IMG/VR virus record: IMGVR_UViG_3300036852_000092
Span: 1 to 22,561 of that record
DNA length: 22,561 nt
Strand: one strand, 5' to 3'
Source: a virus
Part shown: one piece after another, positions 1 through 6,443 of the stretch
How positions within the stretch are numbered: the stretch's first letter is position 1
How the letters are laid out: each line of letters opens with the position of its first letter
Notes under the pieces: model-generated
Told to the model about the DNA's origin: nothing
The model's database searches: none
The model's input: the letters and a program-made list of their open reading frames with translations, nothing else
Made by a program: the position numbers and the translations under genes

Positions 1-99
1 TCCGTTGACCGTCCGCAGCCGCTCGACCTTGGCCTGCCAGAACGAACAGGAGTCAGCGTGTCCGCCCGCTTCTGCTCCGCAGTCTCCGCACCAGCCCAT
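1..99 (-). CDS. Small Cys-rich protein, 3' end cut by window edge
   Basis: The minus-strand frame opens with ATG at 97-99 and stays open to base 1, so only the first 33 residues are present. They begin with two CxxC-type cysteines followed by G-G-H-A-D-S-C (W-C-G-D-C near residue 3, Cys at about residue 18), then a charged helix. The spacing suggests a small zinc-binding knuckle. The same pattern, CxxCGxxGxHADxC, recurs in the gene at 7549-7761. The start overlaps the stop of the upstream coiled-coil gene (TGATG), so translation is probably coupled. No function can be assigned. Confidence 0.6.
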   Translation of the reverse strand, partial: MGWCGDCGAEAGGHADSCSFWQAKVERLRTVNG

Positions 100-368
100 C
101 ACTCCCCACCCCCTTTGAGGGTTGAGCGGGCGAACTCCATCACCGTCATCCCGGACACCAAGTTGCCGTGATTCCATGAGCCACGCTCGATTTGTTTCAG
201 CGCTGCCCGCAGTCGCTCGACTTCTTGGTCAGCCGCGATGTACTGGGCCTGGAAACGGCGCATGTCCTCGTAATCCTTACGGCCCTCCTCTTGCAGCCTC
301 TCGCCCTCGGCCTCGGCGTGCTCAAGCTGATTCTGAAGCGATTCCAGCTCCCGCACGTTCTCTCTCAC
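99..368 (-). CDS. Small coiled-coil protein, function unknown
   Basis: An 89-residue, strongly charged protein. Residues 1-60 are rich in Glu, Gln, Arg and Leu with heptad-like spacing and almost no helix breakers, so a long coiled coil is expected. The C-terminal part (W-N-H-G-N, then a short hydrophobic stretch) looks folded but is not recognised. The ATG overlaps the stop of the RusA gene by four bases (ATGA). It sits at the distal end of the early operon beside recombination genes. Function unknown. Confidence 0.65.
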   Translation of the reverse strand: MRENVRELESLQNQLEHAEAEGERLQEEGRKDYEDMRRFQAQYIAADQEVERLRAALKQIERGSWNHGNLVSGMTVMEFARSTLKGGGE

Positions 369-769
369 GCGTCACCGTCCACGAACACGCGCACGCACGG
401 CGCCTCTTGCGTGTATCGCTTTCGCACGGTGAGCGTCGTCACCTGCGAGTCGTCGCGGAACACCCCGGCATCGGTCATGCCGTCGAGCACCGCACGCGCC
501 AGCTTGTCGACGTCAGGCTTCGTGATCGGCACCGATGCCTTCGGCCGCTTCGGCTGGCGCAGGAAGAACATCAGCGTGATGCGGACGGGACCGAGATCGG
601 GGGCGTCGCCGTTCAGCTCGGCGCGCGCAGCGTCGATGACTGCCGACCGCCACGATCGCAGCGTCGCCTTGTTGTCGTCGACGACGACCGCCCGGTTCTT
701 CACGACGAACGCACGCTTCGATCCCTGGGGGACCGGGTCGCCGAAGACCTGGAACGCCAGCGACCTCAT
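365..769 (-). CDS. rusA: RusA-family Holliday junction resolvase
   Basis: A 134-residue protein from the ATG at 767-769, which overlaps the stop of the preceding gene. It starts with F-G-D-P-V-P-Q-G-S-K, the usual RusA opening, and carries the family acidic block K84-P-D-V-D-K followed by L-D-G-M at about residue 97 and F-R-D-D-S-Q at 105-109. D86, D88, D97 and D106/D107 are the likely metal ligands. RusA enzymes resolve four-way junctions made during phage recombination and replication. Length (about 120-140 residues) and motif order fit. The exonuclease and putative annealing protein lie upstream in the same operon, so it probably completes the phage recombination set. The gene symbol is by family, not by orthology. 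Confidence 0.9.
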   Translation of the reverse strand: MRSLAFQVFGDPVPQGSKRAFVVKNRAVVVDDNKATLRSWRSAVIDAARAELNGDAPDLGPVRITLMFFLRQPKRPKASVPITKPDVDKLARAVLDGMTDAGVFRDDSQVTTLTVRKRYTQEAPCVRVFVDGDA

Positions 770-939
770 GTCTCGACCGCCGCAACGGTGTTCGTGATGC
801 ACTCGCACTCCCCGCAGCAGTTAACCCCGGCAACGTGATTGCAGTACGTCTCGTCGAGAGAGGCCGCAGGATGCTCTTCGTCGTCGATCATGTGGACGTT
901 GTTGGTCACCAGCAGGTCCTCGTCGCTGCTCCACGTCAT
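766..939 (-). CDS. Small acidic Cys-cluster protein
   Basis: A 57-residue protein from the ATG at 937-939, overlapping the preceding stop by four bases (ATGA). The N-terminal half is acidic (S-S-D-E-D, then D-D-E-E-H). The C-terminal half holds five Cys in a short span, including C-C-G-E-C-E-C, with a nearby His, compatible with zinc or another metal. It matches no family I recognise. Its place between an HTH protein and RusA, with overlaps on both sides, supports it being a real gene. Confidence 0.6.
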   Translation of the reverse strand: MTWSSDEDLLVTNNVHMIDDEEHPAASLDETYCNHVAGVNCCGECECITNTVAAVET

Positions 940-1085
940 CGCTTCCTCACGATCTGATCGACACGCTGCGGGGTGAGGTCGAACCTCTCGGCGATCTCCC
1001 GTCGGTCCAAGCCCGTCGCCCACAGCTCCCGGATGTGGCCGTCGCGCTCCTCTCGTTCGGTCGGCTTGAGCCACGTCCAGGTCAC
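936..1085 (-). CDS. Small helix-turn-helix protein (sigma region 4-like)
   Basis: A 49-residue protein using the GTG at 1083-1085, whose last two bases begin the preceding TGA (GTGA overlap). After a short Trp-rich start there is a helical stretch, E-L-W-A-T-G-L-D-R-R-E-I-A, then R-F-D-L-T-P-Q-R-V-D-Q-I-V. This reads as a complete helix-turn-helix of the sigma-70 region 4 / RuvC-HTH type. Such tiny stand-alone HTH proteins are common in actinophage early operons and may bind DNA or modulate transcription. No target is visible. Confidence 0.7.
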   Translation of the reverse strand: MTWTWLKPTEREERDGHIRELWATGLDRREIAERFDLTPQRVDQIVRKR

Positions 1086-1615
1086 GCCTTCGCCGCCTTC
1101 GACCGTGGTCGACAGCCCTCGGAAACAGGCTCTCCGCAGCCCGGGCAGACCCACTTGCCGTCGACCTGCACAGCCTTCTGACCGACACCATCACAGACGC
1201 CGCGGAGCCTCACTGCGGCCATCGCCGCGGCCTTGCGCCGCTGCCACTCCGCGTCTTGCGCGGCTATATCAGCCTCGGCCTCTTTGCGCTTGCGGTCGGG
1301 ATCGACCATGGCGCGGACCTTGGCGCGGATGTCGTCGGGCATCGGGATGTTCTCCCGGAACTCGCTGGCGGCTAGTGCGGGGTGCTCGCGCTCGTCGATT
1401 TCCTTCCGGATCTCTCGCGCTATCTCATAAAGCTGCGCGACCGATGGCGGCTTGATGAGTTCCGAACGTGCCCGCTCGGCCACCGCCTCGGCGATGTCAT
1501 CCCCTATCCGATCCAGGGACTCAGCAAGGGCGAGCATGCTCATCTCGTTAATTGGCCATCCCGGGTAGCTCGCCAGCAGGCGCAATGCGAGGGCTCGGGC
1601 CATATGTGTGACCAT
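1082..1615 (-). CDS. Putative replicative helicase loader-like protein with C-terminal zinc knuckle
   Basis: A 177-residue protein. The ATG at 1613-1615 is preferred because GGAGGGAGG lies five bases upstream; a GTG two codons earlier is the alternative. The gene starts inside the 3' end of the replication protein gene (68-base overlap). Residues 1-65 read ALRLLASYPGWP, then a helix and K-P-P-S-V-A-Q-L, resembling the N-terminal helical domain of G39P/DnaI-type loaders (aromatic 'ayP', then 'PPtvaei'). The middle is a long charged helix. The end has C-D-G-V-G and C-P-G-C-G-E-P, a possible zinc site. The initiator-plus-loader gene order supports the call, but sequence resemblance is modest. 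Confidence 0.5.
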   Translation of the reverse strand: MVTHMARALALRLLASYPGWPINEMSMLALAESLDRIGDDIAEAVAERARSELIKPPSVAQLYEIAREIRKEIDEREHPALAASEFRENIPMPDDIRAKVRAMVDPDRKRKEAEADIAAQDAEWQRRKAAAMAAVRLRGVCDGVGQKAVQVDGKWVCPGCGEPVSEGCRPRSKAAKA

Positions 1616-2384
1616 CGCCACCTCCCTCCATGAGCTCGCGGGCCATCCGGTCCAGCGGCATCTCGGCGGCCTGGCGCCTCGACCTGGCCGGTCCGGACAG
1701 CAGCCGGTGGAAGTTGCTCATCACGCCTAGCGCTGTAAGCGTCGCGTCGCCCATGACCTCGGGCCATCGCTCAGCGGCTTGGCGAACCATCTCTGGCGTG
1801 GCGTCGCTCTCGCGGGCTAGCCCTCGTGCCTTATTGAGCCGTCCACGCTCGACGGTATTTAGACCGTCCCAGCCATGGCCTCCAACCTCGCAGAGCGCCT
1901 CGAAGACTTCATCGCGGGGTCGCGTTCGCGTAGCGAGCGCAAGGGTTTGATCTTGGGATTCTTCGTCTGGGGGATCTACGTCTAGGGGATCTACTACTGC
2001 AGCCGGGGTTCCCGACCGCAGGGCATCCCGACCGGCGGGTTCCCCGTCTACCGGAGACCCGATAGTTTCGGGGGTTGAACCTACGGATTCCCCGGCTTCG
2101 GCTCGGACGATGTAATGCGACGAGAGATGCCCCTCAAGGTCGCGTTCGCGCACGAGCTCGGCGTAGCCCACGTCACGCAGCTCTCGCATGATGGCTTGGG
2201 CCTGCTCTCTGCCGCAGGCATTCTCGCGCTGCAGGATCGCGATTGAGGAACGGACCCATCCTTCATCGTGCGAGAGCAACGTGACGAGGCCGCCTTTCGC
2301 CTTCGGGCTCAACCGCGCATCGCGCAGGATTGCGCGGGGGATGGCATCCCAGGCTGCACCGCCGAGGTCGATCCGGTCGCTCAC
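1548..2384 (-). CDS. Phage replication initiator-like protein (winged helix plus C-terminal domain)
   Basis: A 278-residue protein from the GTG at 2382-2384 (GTGA overlap with the preceding gene). Residues 10-90 form a winged-helix domain: L-S-P-K-A-K-G-G-L-V-T-L-L, then W-V-R-S-S-I-A-I-L and a recognition helix before E-L-R-D-V-G-Y-A-E-L. This is the pattern of phage replisome organisers and DnaD-like initiators. Residues 95-155 are an acidic, Pro-rich linker. Residues 160-235 are helical (R-G-R-L-N-K-A, then A-A-E-R-W-P-E-V), like the second domain of such proteins. The next gene is loader-like. The linker DNA carries short tandem repeats (1955-1999) that could mark an origin inside the gene, as in lambda O. 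Confidence 0.65.
   Translation of the reverse strand: MSDRIDLGGAAWDAIPRAILRDARLSPKAKGGLVTLLSHDEGWVRSSIAILQRENACGREQAQAIMRELRDVGYAELVRERDLEGHLSSHYIVRAEAGESVGSTPETIGSPVDGEPAGRDALRSGTPAAVVDPLDVDPPDEESQDQTLALATRTRPRDEVFEALCEVGGHGWDGLNTVERGRLNKARGLARESDATPEMVRQAAERWPEVMGDATLTALGVMSNFHRLLSGPARSRRQAAEMPLDRMARELMEGGGDGHTYGPSPRIAPAGELPGMAN
1955..1999. repeat. Three imperfect 15-16 bp tandem repeats inside the initiator gene (possible iterons)
   Basis: Three consecutive units begin with GGGAT at 1955, 1971 and 1986: GGGATTCTTCGTCTG, GGGATCTACGTCTAG and GGGATCTACTACTGC. They lie in the disordered linker of the replication protein, which reads V-V-D-P-L-D-V-D-P-P-D-E-E. The pattern resembles iterons within a phage initiator gene, but repeats forced by a low-complexity Asp-Pro linker are an alternative. 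Confidence 0.35.
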
Positions 2385-2596
2385 AGCGGCATCGCCGCCT
2401 GATCTCCGGTCACACCGTCGATCCGTGCGACGTCACGCCGTGCGCAGTCTCGACAAACCCGCCGGCGCTGTCTGACGAGGAACCTGGCCTGTGTCACCAG
2501 GTCTCTCCACTCGGTGCGCTCCTCGAGGAGGGACCGGCGTTCGACGAGACGTGAGCCCTCGTGGGCCGGGTGGCTACAAATTGCGGCGACGGTCAC
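2381..2596 (-). CDS. Small basic Cys/His protein
   Basis: A 71-residue protein from the GTG at 2594-2596 (GTGA overlap with the preceding stop). It has C-S-H-P near residue 7, an Arg/Glu-rich helix in the middle and C-R-D-C at about residues 48-51. Together these could form one zinc site. Its stop overlaps the start of the replication initiator gene. Function is unknown; an accessory role in replication or nucleic-acid binding is only a guess from position. Confidence 0.6.
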   Translation of the reverse strand: MTVAAICSHPAHEGSRLVERRSLLEERTEWRDLVTQARFLVRQRRRVCRDCARRDVARIDGVTGDQAAMPL

Positions 2597-2691
2597 GTCG
2601 CCATCTCCACATGTTCGAGGGCTTCATTACCCCAGGTGAAGTGCCCGCCGAAGGCGCGGCGGCACCGCGGGCAGCGGATGGGCTCGGTCAT
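2593..2691 (-). CDS. 32-residue zinc-ribbon microprotein with a tail shared with the MT-A70 gene
   Basis: The ATG at 2689-2691 and the TGA at 2593-2595 both overlap the neighbouring genes. The peptide has a single C-P-R-C knuckle at residues 7-10, followed by a tail reading W-G-N-E-A-L-E-H-V-E-M-A-T. Nearly the same 13-residue tail (Y-G-N-E-A-L-E-H-I-E-M-E-T) ends the adenine methyltransferase at 3033-3653. The DNA differs mostly at third codon positions, so the tail seems conserved at the protein level. Too short to assign a role. Confidence 0.5.
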   Translation of the reverse strand: MTEPIRCPRCRRAFGGHFTWGNEALEHVEMAT

Positions 2692-2894
2692 CCCGCGATC
2701 TTCCCCTCGCAATCGGGACAGACCACCGAAGCGAGGAACCCACAAGAGAGACACTCGCTTGCGATGACCCAGGCGTCCTCGGTATGGATCGGACAGGTCA
2801 GGAAGTAGATGTCCCCGCCGCAATGTCCACAGCGAACACCCACCTCAAGTGTGTTGTTGTTATCGTCGCCAGCGGGAATCTCAGCCACGTTCAC
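2688..2894 (-). CDS. Small zinc-ribbon protein
   Basis: A 68-residue protein from the GTG at 2892-2894 (or 66 residues from the GTG at 2886-2888). Both starts overlap the end of the upstream gene. After an acidic start come C-G-H-C, T-C-P-I-H, C-L-S-C and C-P-D-C, giving enough ligands for one or two zinc ribbons. The spacing resembles rubredoxin-like or ribbon proteins seen in phage early regions. No enzymatic domain is present. It could mediate protein or nucleic-acid binding. Confidence 0.6.
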   Translation of the reverse strand: MNVAEIPAGDDNNNTLEVGVRCGHCGGDIYFLTCPIHTEDAWVIASECLSCGFLASVVCPDCEGKIAG

Positions 2895-3036
2895 CGTCCC
2901 GCCACGCTGCCGCGACCTTCGTGAGCTGCTCGGTGGTGAACTCAGCCTTACGCCGCGGCACATTGCCAGCAGAGCCACGACCGCCAGCGGCGTGTTCACC
3001 GGAGCTGCCGCCCCGCCAGCAGACCGGGGCGATCAT
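2881..3036 (-). CDS. 51-residue chimeric small protein
   Basis: The ATG at 3034-3036 overlaps the methyltransferase stop (ATGA), and the TGA is at 2881-2883. The protein looks stitched from two others. Its N-terminal part (C-W-R-G-G-S-S-G-E-H-A) resembles the start of the zinc protein at 7549-7761 (C-W-R-C-G-R-S-G-E-H-A). Its last 28 residues, starting G-N-V-P-R-R-K-A-E-F, are identical to the C-terminus of the putative annealing protein at 3934-4941. The second Cys of the knuckle is lost (Gly), so metal binding is doubtful. It may be a decaying hybrid or a real small gene kept for its tail. Confidence 0.5.
   Translation of the reverse strand: MIAPVCWRGGSSGEHAAGGRGSAGNVPRRKAEFTTEQLTKVAAAWRDGERG
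2888..2967. repeat. 80-bp direct repeat, copy 1
   Basis: This segment matches 3941-4020 at 79 of 80 positions by direct reading; the single difference is at 2962 versus 4015. It encodes the last residues of the 51-residue protein. Near-identity including silent positions points to a recent duplication. Confidence 0.9.
2988..3022. repeat. 35-bp repeat shared with 7722-7756
   Basis: 32 of 35 bases match 7722-7756, in the same orientation. Both copies encode the C-W-R-x-G-x-S-G-E-H-A segment of a small gene. Confidence 0.75.
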
Positions 3037-3653
3037 GTCTCCATCTCGATGTGTTCGAGGGCCTCGTTGCCGTACGTGTCCCATCCGAGACGGTTACGGC
3101 GGGCAAAGAGTTCTAGACGCGGAGAGGGGGAGACGCGCTCAACCATGTCGAGGAAGGCTTCGGGCTTTGCCGAGTGCGCGATGTGTCCGCCTTCGTACGG
3201 ACGTGACCAGTTCCACCACGTTGAGTCCTCACGGGCCAACGCCTTGAGCGAACCGCGGCGGGCGAATAGAACAAACTCGGTCGTGTTCACGAACGCACCA
3301 CCGAACCCAATCCCCATTGGGGGCTTACACCACGTTAGGAGTTGGGCGGGCCGGAACCCCCATGCCCGCACGACGCCGTAGGCGTCCTCAAGGAAACGGC
3401 TCGTCGTCCAGAGATACAGATGAGCATCGGGCTCCGCAAGCTCGGCCACCGGGAGCGCCCCAATCTCAGTAAGCGTCATCGTGGGATAGCCCAGGCCCAC
3501 CGTCCCTCCGCGGTGACGTCCCCACCATGTTCCGTCCACCACACGACCCGACTTCGCCGTGTAGCGACCCTTCGCGTCAGTTTCACCACGGGTCGTCACG
3601 CCAGTCTCAGGCATCGGCCACGGCGGGTCGGCGACGATGGTGCGGTACTTCAC
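3033..3653 (-). CDS. MT-A70 family adenine N6-methyltransferase
   Basis: A 206-residue protein from the ATG at 3651-3653, overlapping the preceding stop. Residues 1-12 (M-K-Y-R-T-I-V-A-D-P-P-W) contain the DPPW catalytic motif of MT-A70 enzymes, which transfer a methyl group from S-adenosylmethionine to adenine N6. Further family features are the hydrophobic strand ending L-Y-L-W-T-T, the Trp-rich middle W-G-F-R-P-A-Q-L-L-T-W-C-K and a late S-P-S-P-R-L-E-L-F-A-R-R strand. There is no nuclease partner, so it is probably an orphan methylase that shields phage DNA or marks it. The last 13 residues (Y-G-N-E-A-L-E-H-I-E-M-E-T) are an extension also found on the 32-residue gene downstream. Confidence 0.9.
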   Translation of the reverse strand: MKYRTIVADPPWPMPETGVTTRGETDAKGRYTAKSGRVVDGTWWGRHRGGTVGLGYPTMTLTEIGALPVAELAEPDAHLYLWTTSRFLEDAYGVVRAWGFRPAQLLTWCKPPMGIGFGGAFVNTTEFVLFARRGSLKALAREDSTWWNWSRPYEGGHIAHSAKPEAFLDMVERVSPSPRLELFARRNRLGWDTYGNEALEHIEMET

Positions 3654-3937
3654 GGTTTGTTCCCCATGGCCTTGAGGGCAGCGCGGAGCAAACGCCTTGC
3701 CTTAGCATCTTCGTACGGGTGTCCTACGGCGTATTCCGCCGCCGCGATGAGTTCCTGGATGGCGGGTTCGCGGTCATACCGACCGCCGCACCACGGCCCT
3801 CGGTCAAGGCAGTGTGTGTGGTCCCCACCTACGCAGGCTATGGTGCAATGACTCCCCGAATGACAGCCGCAGCCGCAAGGGTAGTAGGACTGCTTGCATT
3901 GACAGGCGTATCGAGCTAGCACAGCCTCGTACTTCAT
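3650..3937 (-). CDS. Cys/His-rich small protein
   Basis: A 95-residue protein from the ATG at 3935-3937. The first half is crowded with Cys and His: C-Q-C, C-G-C-G-C-H, H-C-T-I-A-C, H-T-H-C and W-C-G-G, with at least nine Cys in about 45 residues, enough for more than one metal site. The second half is a plain helical hairpin (A-I-Q-E-L-I-A-A-A-E, then A-R-R-L-L-R-A-A-L-K). Overlaps on both sides put it in the operon between the annealing protein and the methylase. No known family is recognised. Confidence 0.6.
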   Translation of the reverse strand: MKYEAVLARYACQCKQSYYPCGCGCHSGSHCTIACVGGDHTHCLDRGPWCGGRYDREPAIQELIAAAEYAVGHPYEDAKARRLLRAALKAMGNKP

Positions 3938-4941
3938 CCGCGTTCACCGTCCCGCCACGCTGCCGCGACCTTCGTGAGCTGCTCGGTGGTGAACTCAGCC
4001 TTACGCCGCGGCACGTTGCCGGTGATCCGGTTCTCCTGCCGCAGCTTGCCCGCGAGCTTCACCGCGCCTGATAGCGTCATGTCCTTCGGCGCGCGCGCCC
4101 ATGCCTCGGGCGATGCTGGTGAGGAGTCCCCCGAGTCGCTCGCGGTCGTGACGCCTTCCCCAAACGCCGTCGCGCTCGCGTCACCGAGGGACTCCTCGGT
4201 CCCGACGCCGGAAAGAGAGGTTGAACTGGCGTCGGAAGAATCCGGGCGGGGGCCGCGTTCGCCCGTTCCCATGGAGGTTGGCGGCGTGCCCGCTCCCCCG
4301 CCCTGAAGTTCGTCGCGCATCGCCGTCCAGCGGTCAATCAGCGTGGAGGCATCCTCGCGATTGAGGTGCTTGTATGACTCGACCTTGGCCATCGCATGGC
4401 CTTCGTCGTGGCTCATGCCGATCTCGCGTTCGAGCTGATGCAATAGACCGACTTGCTCGCGCGTGGCCGGTCCTTCCGGGTCGGCGAAATCAAATCCGCT
4501 CAAGACCAGTGCGGCACCGAGGCAGGATCGCAGAGCGTTCCGCATGGCCCTCGTCTGTGCCATAGCTCGGAGTGTGTGATCGTCAGCCTGGCGACGGTTC
4601 CGCTCGCCGCGCGTGCACATCGCCTCGGCCGCGGCCACCTCGTCGCCGTCGCGCGTGCGGACGACAGCCCTTGCCTCCCAACCATCTTCGAGCTTGCGCG
4701 TCCACTCGACGAACGGCACGAGACCGTAGGTCAAGGCCAGCAAACTCCAAGCGGGGAAGCCGAAGAACTCGTGTTGCGAGCCGCCATACCGTTGAACGAA
4801 GCCTCGGTCACGAGCCACGGCGATGACGTCGCGGACGTTCCGTTCGACCTGCTCAAGCATGGCGCGGGTGTCCCCGGTGCCGACGATCTTGTCGAGGGCG
4901 TCGGGCGTGCGGCGCGCGAGGTCAGCGGCGGGCTCAGTCAT
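3934..4941 (-). CDS. Putative single-strand annealing protein / recombination accessory protein
   Basis: A 335-residue protein from the ATG at 4939-4941 (TGATG overlap). Residues 45-160 contain F-F-G-F-P-A-W-S-L-L-A, Y-G-L-V-P-F-V-E-W, L-E-D-G-W-E-A-R and later A-M-A-Q-T-R-A-M-R-N-A-L-R followed by A-L-V-L-S-G-F. The 'Q-T-R-A-x-x-x-A-L-R' core recalls ERF/Rad52-like annealing proteins. Residues 220-290 are a Ser/Gly/Thr-rich disordered linker, and the last 50 are a short helical tail (L-S-G-A-V-K-L-A-G-K-L-R). An annealing protein with a disordered linker near an exonuclease gene is the classic phage recombination pair, so context carries much of the call. The last 28 residues are duplicated at 2881-2967. 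Confidence 0.55.
   Translation of the reverse strand: MTEPAADLARRTPDALDKIVGTGDTRAMLEQVERNVRDVIAVARDRGFVQRYGGSQHEFFGFPAWSLLALTYGLVPFVEWTRKLEDGWEARAVVRTRDGDEVAAAEAMCTRGERNRRQADDHTLRAMAQTRAMRNALRSCLGAALVLSGFDFADPEGPATREQVGLLHQLEREIGMSHDEGHAMAKVESYKHLNREDASTLIDRWTAMRDELQGGGAGTPPTSMGTGERGPRPDSSDASSTSLSGVGTEESLGDASATAFGEGVTTASDSGDSSPASPEAWARAPKDMTLSGAVKLAGKLRQENRITGNVPRRKAEFTTEQLTKVAAAWRDGERG
3941..4020. repeat. 80-bp direct repeat, copy 2
   Basis: This is the partner of 2888-2967 (79 of 80 identical, same orientation). Here it encodes the C-terminus of the putative annealing protein and is probably the parental copy, because the tail continues a longer helical domain. Confidence 0.9.
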
Positions 4942-5210
4942 CAGCAGCTCAGCATGTGATGTAGGCGTGCCGGGTTCTCGGCGCACGGCACGGGTGCAAA
5001 GTCCTGACCGTCGGGGCCTTCGGTCGTCAAGTGCCAGGCACTCGACGTGCCCGGTGGGTTCTCGGCGTTCGCGACTTCCTCAATCCGCTCGGGTGGCGTC
5101 TCGCCGTACGCGCAGACCTGCATGTAGACCAGCGACCAAAGCCCCCACTCGCTCACCGGCGTCATGAAGGGCTTGGTCACGACGACATCGCTTGTCACTG
5201 GCTCAGGCAT
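4941..5210 (-). CDS. Conserved-looking phage protein of unknown function
   Basis: An 89-residue protein from the ATG at 5208-5210, overlapping the end of the exonuclease gene by eight bases. It shows W-G-L-W-S-L-V-Y-M-Q-V-C near the middle, then N-P-P-G-T-S-S-A-W and an end reading N-P-A-R-L-H-H-M-L-S-C. This last pattern, polar residues then H-x-M-L-x-C, recalls small proteins found next to recombination genes in mycobacteriophages, but I cannot name the family. Its position between exonuclease and annealing protein suggests a recombination accessory role (inference). Confidence 0.6.
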   Translation of the reverse strand: MPEPVTSDVVVTKPFMTPVSEWGLWSLVYMQVCAYGETPPERIEEVANAENPPGTSSAWHLTTEGPDGQDFAPVPCAENPARLHHMLSC

Positions 5211-6279
5211 CGGCGTCCCCGGCGGGGGCGACGACACGGGAGCCCACAGGTGAAGCCGGACTCCGAGCCGCGTCGCCGTCCCCCTCGGTCTCCTGAGCCT
5301 CACCGTTGTCGGTAGCAGCTCCTGGCGCCGTAGCGACGGCCGGGGAATCCTCGGCGGGTGATGTGAGCGTCCCCGGTGCAGCGTCGGTACCCTTGCCGGG
5401 GAGACCTACCGACTCGGTGCTGGCCCCATCACCCGCCGACGGTCCCCCGTCGAGGTCGAGCACCGGCTGTACCGGCGACCTACCGAGCAGGTCGACGCCG
5501 AACGGCCGGGAGATGTCCTTGCGCTTGCGCCACTCGCGTACGTCGACCGCGAGCGTCACCGCTTCCCACCCGATCTCGAGGTCGACCCAATACAGGTCGC
5601 ACCGAGCCTGGCCGACGGGCATGTGCATCACGAGGCCTTGAGTCCGGTCGACCGGCGGCATCGCGTCCCAGGTCTCAAACTCTGCGTCCCATAGGTACTC
5701 GGCGTTGGCGTAGAGAGCTTCTTGAATCGCGATTTCCAGCCATGAGTAATCGAGCCCGGCAGCCGTCTTCACGTCGGCGATGTATTGGCCGGGGTGCCAA
5801 GTGATGATCCGGTCGAACGTCCCGGCAACGCCGAGGTCGGGGATACACACGATTCGCTCGACGACATCGGCATGGGTTCGTACGCCGTAGAGCTTGAGTT
5901 CCGCGTGGTACGCCTCAAGGTCGCGGTCCCACGGGGACGGAACCTCGGGAGCCTCGCCCCGGTCGGACTGCGCCGTCCACTCATGGAGCGCCGTTCCCAT
6001 GTTCCGCCCCGACGAGCCGCCGGCGTACTCGATGGCATCCTGCGCGACCTCGTTGAGTTGCTTCTTCCCGGTGTCGAGCGGCAGCGCAGCGGCGAGCGCG
6101 CGGAGGTCGTCGCGCGTGGCGATGCCCTTCGCTGTCATTCGGAGCTTCCAGTCGACCAGACCCCACGGGTCCGACAGCGTGTTCGCCAGCGTCGTCGCAC
6201 GAGTCCACGCGCGCTCCTCGCCGGTGATGGGATCGGGCAAAAGATATCTGCCCCAGCGATCGCGGCGTGGCTCGGTCAT
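5203..6279 (-). CDS. PD-(D/E)XK superfamily exonuclease (Cas4/RecB-like)
   Basis: A 358-residue protein from the ATG at 6277-6279; an in-frame upstream extension to 6387 looks non-coding. Catalytic motifs are in the right order: H99 in G-T-A-L-H-E-W, D156 in G-T-F-D, the D169-V-K171 pair in Y-I-A-D-V-K-T, and Q186 before L-Y-A-N-A. This is the RecB/Cas4-type nuclease core. Residues 275-358 are a low-complexity Gly/Ala/Ser/Pro/Asp tail, likely disordered. It probably resects DNA ends to give single strands for the annealing protein encoded two genes downstream. The classic Cas4 iron-sulfur cysteines are not apparent. Confidence 0.8.
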   Translation of the reverse strand: MTEPRRDRWGRYLLPDPITGEERAWTRATTLANTLSDPWGLVDWKLRMTAKGIATRDDLRALAAALPLDTGKKQLNEVAQDAIEYAGGSSGRNMGTALHEWTAQSDRGEAPEVPSPWDRDLEAYHAELKLYGVRTHADVVERIVCIPDLGVAGTFDRIITWHPGQYIADVKTAAGLDYSWLEIAIQEALYANAEYLWDAEFETWDAMPPVDRTQGLVMHMPVGQARCDLYWVDLEIGWEAVTLAVDVREWRKRKDISRPFGVDLLGRSPVQPVLDLDGGPSAGDGASTESVGLPGKGTDAAPGTLTSPAEDSPAVATAPGAATDNGEAQETEGDGDAARSPASPVGSRVVAPAGDADA

Positions 6280-6443
6280 GCCGCACCCACGTTTTGACCC
6301 GGGGACGGAGGCCAGCGGAGTTGACCGACCTCCGCCACCCGGGGTGAAAAAAGGCATCTTGCGGCCCTGTCGCACCAGCACAGCCACACGCCCGGGGTGT
6401 GCGACCCCCCCATACCGCCGTTCACGACAGCGGCAGGCTTCAC
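6276..6443 (-). CDS. Possible 55-residue protein, doubtful
   Basis: A GTG at 6441-6443 overlaps the preceding TGA, and a TGA at 6276-6278 overlaps the exonuclease ATG, so the frame fills the gap exactly with the coupling style of its neighbours. The peptide has W-L-C-W-C-D and a further Cys, then a Pro/Gly-rich end. Composition is not convincing, and the stretch could equally be a leader before the exonuclease gene. No family is recognised. Confidence 0.35.
   Translation of the reverse strand: MKPAAVVNGGMGGSHTPGVWLCWCDRAARCLFSPRVAEVGQLRWPPSPGQNVGAA

Noticed and set aside
3033-3653. A restriction-modification system around the methyltransferase
   Set aside because: No restriction endonuclease-like gene is adjacent; neighbours are small Cys-rich proteins and recombination genes, so an orphan methylase is the simpler reading.
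6280-6387. N-terminal extension of the exonuclease to an upstream start
   Set aside because: The added residues are Gly/Pro-rich and do not look folded. The ATG at 6277-6279 is followed by a typical protein start and overlaps the preceding frame in the style of its neighbours.
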